A stretch of DNA of 12,801 nt, taken from Ochromonadaceae sp. CCMP2298. Its lineage: Eukaryota; Sar; Synurophyceae; Ochromonadales; Ochromonadaceae. The DNA lies in the NCBI GenBank assembly GCA_026770595.1, contig MU634373.1:1-12801 (forward strand), in the 5' to 3' direction. The notes beneath the pieces are model-generated. The model was not told the DNA's origin. It made no database searches and worked only from the letters and a program-made list of their open reading frames with translations. A program made the translations under genes and the position numbers. Positions 8,842 through 12,801 of the stretch are shown here, piece after piece. Position 1 is the stretch's first letter, and each line of letters opens with the position of its first letter.

Positions 8842-10251
8842 ATGCCCACAATCGGCCCACTCACGATGCTCGTGTCGGTTATCGTGCTGGCCTGCGCCGC
8901 TGCGCTGGCCGCTGCGGATGACAGCAAGCTCGAGCAGATGGCTTTGAACTTGGCGGCGGAGCCTACTCAAATGGAGGTCACGTTTGCCTCTTGGACGGAC
9001 GAATCTTCCGCCTCGTGCAATTACGGTACCTCGCGTGACCAGCTGACGAGGTCTGTGTCGGCATCTGGGTCGAAGTACAAGCTGGACGCCTACACATCCC
9101 CCATGCTTTTCAAGGCGACCCTCGACGGGCTTGAGGTGGGAAACAAGGTGTACTACTATTCCTGCGGGTCGGAGGCTCTCGGCTATTCGGCCGTTGAGGC
9201 GTTCAAGTCGCACCCGGGCGTGGGCGTGGAGGACGTGACCTTCTACATCTACGGGGACGTGGGGCAGACGGATAACTCAGCAGACACGATGCGCGAGCTC
9301 GTCGCCAAGGAGCGCCTACTCGGCGGCCTCAGCGGCGGCGTTATCTCCGCAGGCGACCTCAGCTACGCCAACGGCGACGAGCCGCTGTGGGACTCTTTCG
9401 GGCAGTTGCGTCAGAACGCCTCTGCGTCCAACCGCATCCCCACCATGACCACACTGGGCAACCACGAGTGGTTCGACGACTCCCACTACGCCTTCACAGC
9501 CTACCTTGCTCGCTTCGACAACCCCCCCGCGGCCACCACCGGCCAGCGCGAGCTGTACTACTCCAACGACATAGGTCTGGTGCACTGGGTGATGGTGGCA
9601 GGCTACTGCACTGAGATGAGGTCCACCTCTACGCAGCCCTGCCTGGCCCAGGGCTCCCCGCAGATGAAGTGGCTGCAGGCCGACCTGGCGGGAGTTGATC
9701 GCTCCAAGACGCCCTGGGTGGTGGTGGTCTTCCACCAGCCCTATATGAACTCCAACACAGCCCACAACATGGCTGTAGAGGGGCACCCCATGCAGAAGGC
9801 CATCGAAGACACCCTGTACGAGTACAAGGTCGATCTCGTGTTCTCCGGACATGTGCACGCCTACGAGCGCTCCTGCGCCGTGTACCAGTACAAGTGCACC
9901 CCCGGCGCGCCCACCTACATCACCATCGGGGACGGGGGCAACCTGGAGGGGCTAGCTACCGGCTGGATCGAGCCCCAGCCCGAGTGGTCAAACTACAGAC
10001 TGGCCAGCTATGGCTTCGGCGCTCTGACCGCCGTCGACGCCTCCACGCTCACATGGCGCTGGCACCAGAACCTCGACCTGCTCCCAGCAGTGGCGGACGA
10101 ATTCACGCTCACCAAAGGCGCATTGCGGGGGGAGAAGCCCGCCCAGGTGACCGGAGTCCCCACATTCGCAGATTCCCCTCGCGGCAGGCATGCCGCTGGA
10201 CTTAACGACGAGCGCACAAAGGCATACCAGGCCACACTGGCCCGGAATTAA
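8842..10251 (+). CDS. Purple acid phosphatase (metallophosphoesterase), secreted
   Basis: A single exon of 469 residues. The family hydrolyses phosphate monoesters at low pH using a binuclear Fe-metal centre. A signal peptide spans about 1-25 (LVSVIVLACAAALAAA), followed by a fibronectin-like N-terminal domain. The five metal-binding blocks are all present: GDVG (D139), GDLSYAN (D172, Y175, the Tyr giving the purple charge-transfer band), GNHE (N207, H208), VVFH (H298) and GHVHAYER (H337, H339). Length and motif spacing fit the large plant and protist class. Met9 is an alternative start that leaves the signal peptide intact. No intron, unlike its neighbours. The gene is divergent from the HGSNAT-like gene and convergent with viperin. 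Likely role: phosphate scavenging, or digestion in a vacuole or outside the cell (inference). Confidence 0.95.
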   Translation: MPTIGPLTMLVSVIVLACAAALAAADDSKLEQMALNLAAEPTQMEVTFASWTDESSASCNYGTSRDQLTRSVSASGSKYKLDAYTSPMLFKATLDGLEVGNKVYYYSCGSEALGYSAVEAFKSHPGVGVEDVTFYIYGDVGQTDNSADTMRELVAKERLLGGLSGGVISAGDLSYANGDEPLWDSFGQLRQNASASNRIPTMTTLGNHEWFDDSHYAFTAYLARFDNPPAATTGQRELYYSNDIGLVHWVMVAGYCTEMRSTSTQPCLAQGSPQMKWLQADLAGVDRSKTPWVVVVFHQPYMNSNTAHNMAVEGHPMQKAIEDTLYEYKVDLVFSGHVHAYERSCAVYQYKCTPGAPTYITIGDGGNLEGLATGWIEPQPEWSNYRLASYGFGALTAVDASTLTWRWHQNLDLLPAVADEFTLTKGALRGEKPAQVTGVPTFADSPRGRHAAGLNDERTKAYQATLARN

Positions 10252-10722
10252 ACACAACTAGGGACTTAGGGACTCAGGGTCCACGGACAGGGCCCAAGCA
10301 TGCCCCCCCCGGCGTCATATTTGAGCTGTCCGTGGTTATTGGCTCAGCGGCCTGGTGCAACTCGCATCATGCTGGATTAGCTCAACAGACAAAGCGTTAG
10401 ATACGTAGATTAAACCATCAATATTCACATATCCACACTTAGGGCGGACAGGAGCAGTCCCCAACAGCAACAGCGTTTTGTGGGTTTTATTGTTTTAACG
10501 TAAGGAGATCTGATATGCATTTTGATTATTTGTTCAGTACGCAGTGTGTAGCCGCTGACTATGTAACACATTGTGTTCACCAATGGAGAACGCGTGCAGA
10601 CCCGGCGGCGGTGCGGCACATCCCATATGTATATGGTGCCCCTGCGTCATATGTACAGGGTGTATATGACAGTCCACAGACTATTAACATACCATGACAC
10701 ATTAATAATCGATGGACGGTGG
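10252..10722. other. Convergent 3' spacer
   Basis: The 3' ends of the acid phosphatase and viperin genes face each other here. No coding or RNA gene is supported. Besides one stem-loop at 10281-10335 the stretch holds a CATATG/TATATG-rich part (about 10620-10670) and nothing else recognisable. Confidence 0.6.
10281..10335 (+). other. Stem-loop in the acid phosphatase 3' UTR
   Basis: CCACGGACAG (10281-10290) and CTGTCCGTGG (10326-10335) are a perfect 10-bp inverted repeat around a 35-nt C-rich loop, starting 29 bases after the stop codon. It could stabilise or mark the mRNA 3' end; the function is unknown. Confidence 0.5.
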
Positions 10723-11679
10723 TTAATCCCTCGACGGCTTCGTCCAGTCGAACTGCCCCTCTCTGGCCTTGAAAGCGCCCTCGTCGAAGCCCTCACCAGT
10801 ACCAAATAGCTGTTTCAGTGCGGCGGGCACACCAACATCAAGGATGGACTGTGTGGGTGCCTTGGCCCCCCCTGAGCAGTCCAAGAAGCGCCCATACTCG
10901 TCGATGAGGAAGTAAGAGTTGCGCATCATGTCGTTGCTCTCCTTCTTGATGATATCCTTGTCCTTATTCAGGGACAGGTGTCGCTCCACGAAGTATTCAA
11001 ACTTGTCGGGGGTTACCAGCAGGTCCGAGATATCTCGCAAGGCACCCCCTCCCTGGTTCTCCCCCTTTATGGCCAGTACCTGGAATATCTTCCAGCGCAC
11101 GGGCTGCAGCTCCTGCACGAAGGCGCTCATGTCGTGCTGCCAGTTCTGGCTGGTGACTACTGTATTAAGCTTGAACATAACGCCGTGCTGCGCGGCCAAG
11201 GCTGCCGCGCGCCGCACGTGCTGCGTGTGCACTCCGTTGCCCCGTCCCATTTTTTGGTTCAAAGCATCATCAGAGGAGTCACAGCTCACACCAAGTATGT
11301 CAAGCCACTCACTGTAGGTATCGAACCACTCGGGTGTGATGAAGACGGAGTTGCTGATAACACTTGTGGACTCGTACCCGCACTCCTGCTTGGCGTACCG
11401 CAGCATCTCCCCGAGCTTAGATTGGTACTCAGGAAGAAAGGGCTCTCCACCAGCGAAGTTGATCTTCTTGGCGCCGTGCTCGGTCAGCTCCTTCAACATC
11501 CTCTTTGCTGACTCCAACGACTCAACGTGGCTCGTCAAAGAGGTGTGGAAGCAGAAACCGCAATTGTAATTGCACTTGCGAGTGAAGTGGAAGTTGACCG
11601 ACAACGGGATCACTGGTAGCAGGCCGTGACTGGCTGTGACGAAGAGTGCCAGGAGGAGAACCTTGACGACGATAGACAT
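10723..11679 (-). CDS. RSAD2-like: Viperin-like radical SAM enzyme (ddhNTP synthase)
   Basis: 318 residues from the Met at 11679. Viperins use a 4Fe-4S cluster and S-adenosylmethionine to convert CTP or other NTPs to 3'-deoxy-3',4'-didehydro nucleotides, which stop viral polymerases. Seen here: a hydrophobic N-terminal helix (1-22), SVNFHFTRKCNYNCGFCFHT with the cluster cysteines C36, C40 and C43, the SAM-binding INFAGGEPF (73-81), LGVSCDS (129-135), MGRGNG, VRWKIFQVLAIKGEN (194-208), a Y-LIDEYGRFLDC stretch and SILDVGV (278-284). The C-terminus GQFDWTKPSRD matches the substrate-binding tail region. The frame is open further upstream to 11859, but that extension has no family similarity, and the start at 11679 directly precedes the hydrophobic leader. 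The leader suggests ER or lipid-droplet attachment as in animals (inference). No kinase neighbour is present. Confidence 0.94.
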   Translation of the reverse strand: MSIVVKVLLLALFVTASHGLLPVIPLSVNFHFTRKCNYNCGFCFHTSLTSHVESLESAKRMLKELTEHGAKKINFAGGEPFLPEYQSKLGEMLRYAKQECGYESTSVISNSVFITPEWFDTYSEWLDILGVSCDSSDDALNQKMGRGNGVHTQHVRRAAALAAQHGVMFKLNTVVTSQNWQHDMSAFVQELQPVRWKIFQVLAIKGENQGGGALRDISDLLVTPDKFEYFVERHLSLNKDKDIIKKESNDMMRNSYFLIDEYGRFLDCSGGAKAPTQSILDVGVPAALKQLFGTGEGFDEGAFKAREGQFDWTKPSRD

Positions 11680-12198
11680 AGCTGGGATATTTCGTTCAAT
11701 GTAAGTTCTCACTGCGTAGAGAGAGCAAACTAAACTGTCCAAGAAGTTAAATCCAGTGATGCACCTCTCCCACGTCTCCTCGACCTCAAAAACCTGGGAA
11801 CCCAAAAAATAGGCGCCATATCTGGTAAAGCTGAGATTTTTGACGCATATATCTCGCACAAAAAATTGGTGTTAAACTGTTTTTTAGGGTTTTAAAGTGC
11901 CTACCATATATGACGCAGCTAAAACCCACTGGGGCCTCACTTCTCCATGGCCTCATCACGTAACGTACGAGACAGAACAATGACCTAGAGTTAATTTGGC
12001 CGTTTCGAGAGGCTTCGAGAATCGTCGAAAAGTTTAGAGGGGCTCTCGAGAAGCATCGAGATGACGGATCGGGCGTAGCCCATCCGTCATAGAGATGCTT
12101 CGAGAGAGCCCTGACAATCATTGAGAGGATTTGAGAAGCCTCAAGAAACGTGTCCAAATCAACTCCGGTTCCACTACTTTACGAGTGGTTCCTCCAGC
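11680..12198. promoter_or_regulatory. Divergent spacer upstream of viperin and the 12199 gene
   Basis: The two genes are divergent with 519 bp between start codons, so both promoters must lie here unless 5' exons exist. The viperin-proximal half is anonymous and fairly AT-rich; the other half is the large foldback structure at 11989-12164. Confidence 0.45.
11989..12164. repeat. Long imperfect foldback with 10-bp-phased CGAGA motif
   Basis: The left arm (11989-12074) pairs with the right arm (12078-12164) around a GTA loop at 12075-12077. The core ATGACGGAT / ATCCGTCAT (12061-12069 / 12082-12090) is perfect, with GGGC/GCCC inside it; GGGCTCTC / GAGAGCCC-like, GAAGCATC / GATGCTTC, AGGCTTC / GAAGCCT and CGTTTC / GAAACG pair further out, ending with AGTTAATTTGG / CCAAATCAACT. 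Mismatches recur about every 10 bp, where both arms carry GA. It could be a foldback or MITE-like element, a hairpin RNA source, or a regulatory array. Confidence 0.75.
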
Positions 12199-12801
12199 AT
12201 GGTCCACCCGGCGCCCGCTGCAATGGTCAACCCGGCGCCTGCAGCACCTGCACTGCAATTGCCCAGCACTACAAATACTTACGAGAAGTACCTGCAGCTG
12301 TACAGAAGGTTCGTAGGCACTGGTAAAGTAAAAGTACAGATTTTCCAGTACGTTTTTGTACTTTAAGATTGGAATACTAAATTACCGTACTTTAAGTGTA
12401 ATCCTGTACTTTAATGTTACTGTAAAGTACAGCAAAACCAGTACTATTTGACAGAGCCAGGCCCTTCTGCTGCTGTACAAAGTACAGATTAACCTGTACT
12501 CCTACACCGAGAAAGGGTTATTCATGAAATCCCAAAAAGGGATTTCATGAATCGCGTTCAAAATCCTTTTAAAACATGTACTAAGTACAGGTTTAACTGT
12601 ACTTTTCTTATAAAATTTTTTCTGCACCTGTACTTTAAGATTAATCCTGTACTTTTTAGTACGTTTACTTTGCCGGTGAGGCATCACAGTGGAGGGCCAC
12701 ATAGGGCCGCAGCACCTAACTGACCAGCACATGTCCAAGTTTCTGTGGGCTTTCTTTTATGTTTACAAGAAAGACGAAGTGGTGAAGCTGTACCAGCTCA
12801 A
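12199..12801 (+). CDS. Unrecognised gene, 5' part, split by a TIR element
   Basis: The frame opens at ATG 12199 with a PAPAA-rich leader and then NTYEKYLQLYRRFVG. At 12318 it is broken by the inserted element. Beyond the insert the same frame resumes as ITVEGHIGPQHLTDQHMSKF and runs without a stop to the window end (LYQL). Either precise excision leaving one AGG copy, or splicing from GTAAAG (12323) to AG (12679-12680), restores the frame; splicing would add only Thr-Gly. The helical, Tyr-rich pattern followed by 'T-xx-H-M-x-K-F-L' is reminiscent of the N-terminal SAM-like domain of tyrosine recombinases, but this is weak. The continuation lies outside the window. Confidence 0.55.
12318..12678. 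mobile_element. CACTA-like non-autonomous TIR element (possible introner)
   Basis: The ends are inverted repeats: left 12318-12337 starts CACTGGTAAAGTAAA and the right end (12659-12678, complement) starts CACCGGCAAAGTAAA, 17 of 20 matching. They are flanked by AGG on both sides (12315-12317 and 12679-12681), a 3-bp target duplication. CACTA-superfamily elements have CACTR termini, 3-bp duplications and subterminal repeats. Here GTACTTTAA recurs at 12358, 12387, 12406 and 12630, and AGTACAG/CTGTACT in both orientations. The 361-bp body is AT-rich unlike its surroundings and has no transposase. Possible splice sites GTAAAGT (12323) and GTGAG (ending 12680) lie at its edges. Confidence 0.72.
12520..12552. 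repeat. Perfect 14-bp hairpin inside the TIR element
   Basis: ATTCATGAAATCCC (12520-12533) and GGGATTTCATGAAT (12539-12552) are exact inverted repeats around AAAAA, near the middle of the element. Palindromic AGTACAG-CTGTACT pairs lie on both sides. Confidence 0.85.

Noticed and set aside
10370-10440. tRNA-like stretch GGATTAGCTCAACAGAC...
   Set aside because: It resembles a tRNA D-arm, but no T-arm GGTTCRA box, no anticodon stem and no acceptor pairing are seen.
11680-11859. Longer viperin start at ATG 11859
   Set aside because: The extra 60 residues show no family similarity, and the Met at 11679 directly precedes the expected hydrophobic leader.
12502-12738. Minus-strand frame inside the TIR element
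   Set aside because: No transposase or other similarity; an AT-rich chance frame across inverted repeats.

Overview
This is a nuclear window from a eukaryote, most likely a microalga or other protist. The evidence is GT-AG spliceosomal introns in four genes, an in-frame UGA that reads as selenocysteine with a candidate eukaryotic SECIS downstream, and a gene set (deiodinase-type selenoprotein, HGSNAT-type acetyltransferase, plant-type purple acid phosphatase, viperin) typical of a complex eukaryotic genome. I cannot name the lineage. Several algal groups combine many selenoproteins with transposon-derived introns, which would fit, but this is inference.

Layout. (1) 1-1728 (+): the 3' end of a leucine-rich-repeat gene with two short C-rich introns, one of them almost entirely telomere-like repeat. 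(2) 1729-2651: a repeat-rich spacer holding the 3' UTR and candidate SECIS of the next gene. (3) 2652-4040 (-): a three-exon iodothyronine-deiodinase-like selenoprotein with a poly-Gln insert. (4) 4128-5534 (-): a two-exon multi-ubiquitin-like protein. Its UGA stop lies only 87 bases before the deiodinase ATG, in the same open frame. (5) 5924-8631 (-): a two-exon HGSNAT-like lysosomal-type transmembrane acetyltransferase, divergent across 210 bp from (6) 8842-10251 (+): a single-exon secreted purple acid phosphatase. (7) 10723-11679 (-): viperin, a radical-SAM nucleotide-analogue synthase, convergent with the phosphatase gene. (8) 11680-12198: a divergent spacer dominated by a foldback of about 175 bp with a 10-bp-phased CGAGA motif. 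(9) 12199-12801 (+): the 5' part of an unrecognised gene. It is split by a 361-bp CACTA-like terminal-inverted-repeat element with a 3-bp target duplication, which could be spliced out in frame.

The genes do not form one obvious pathway. HGSNAT and purple acid phosphatase both belong to acidic or secretory compartments and share a promoter region. The most notable points are the selenoprotein deiodinase with its SECIS, the TIR element that may act as an intron, the phased foldback upstream of viperin, and the in-frame UGA linking the ubiquitin-like and deiodinase frames.
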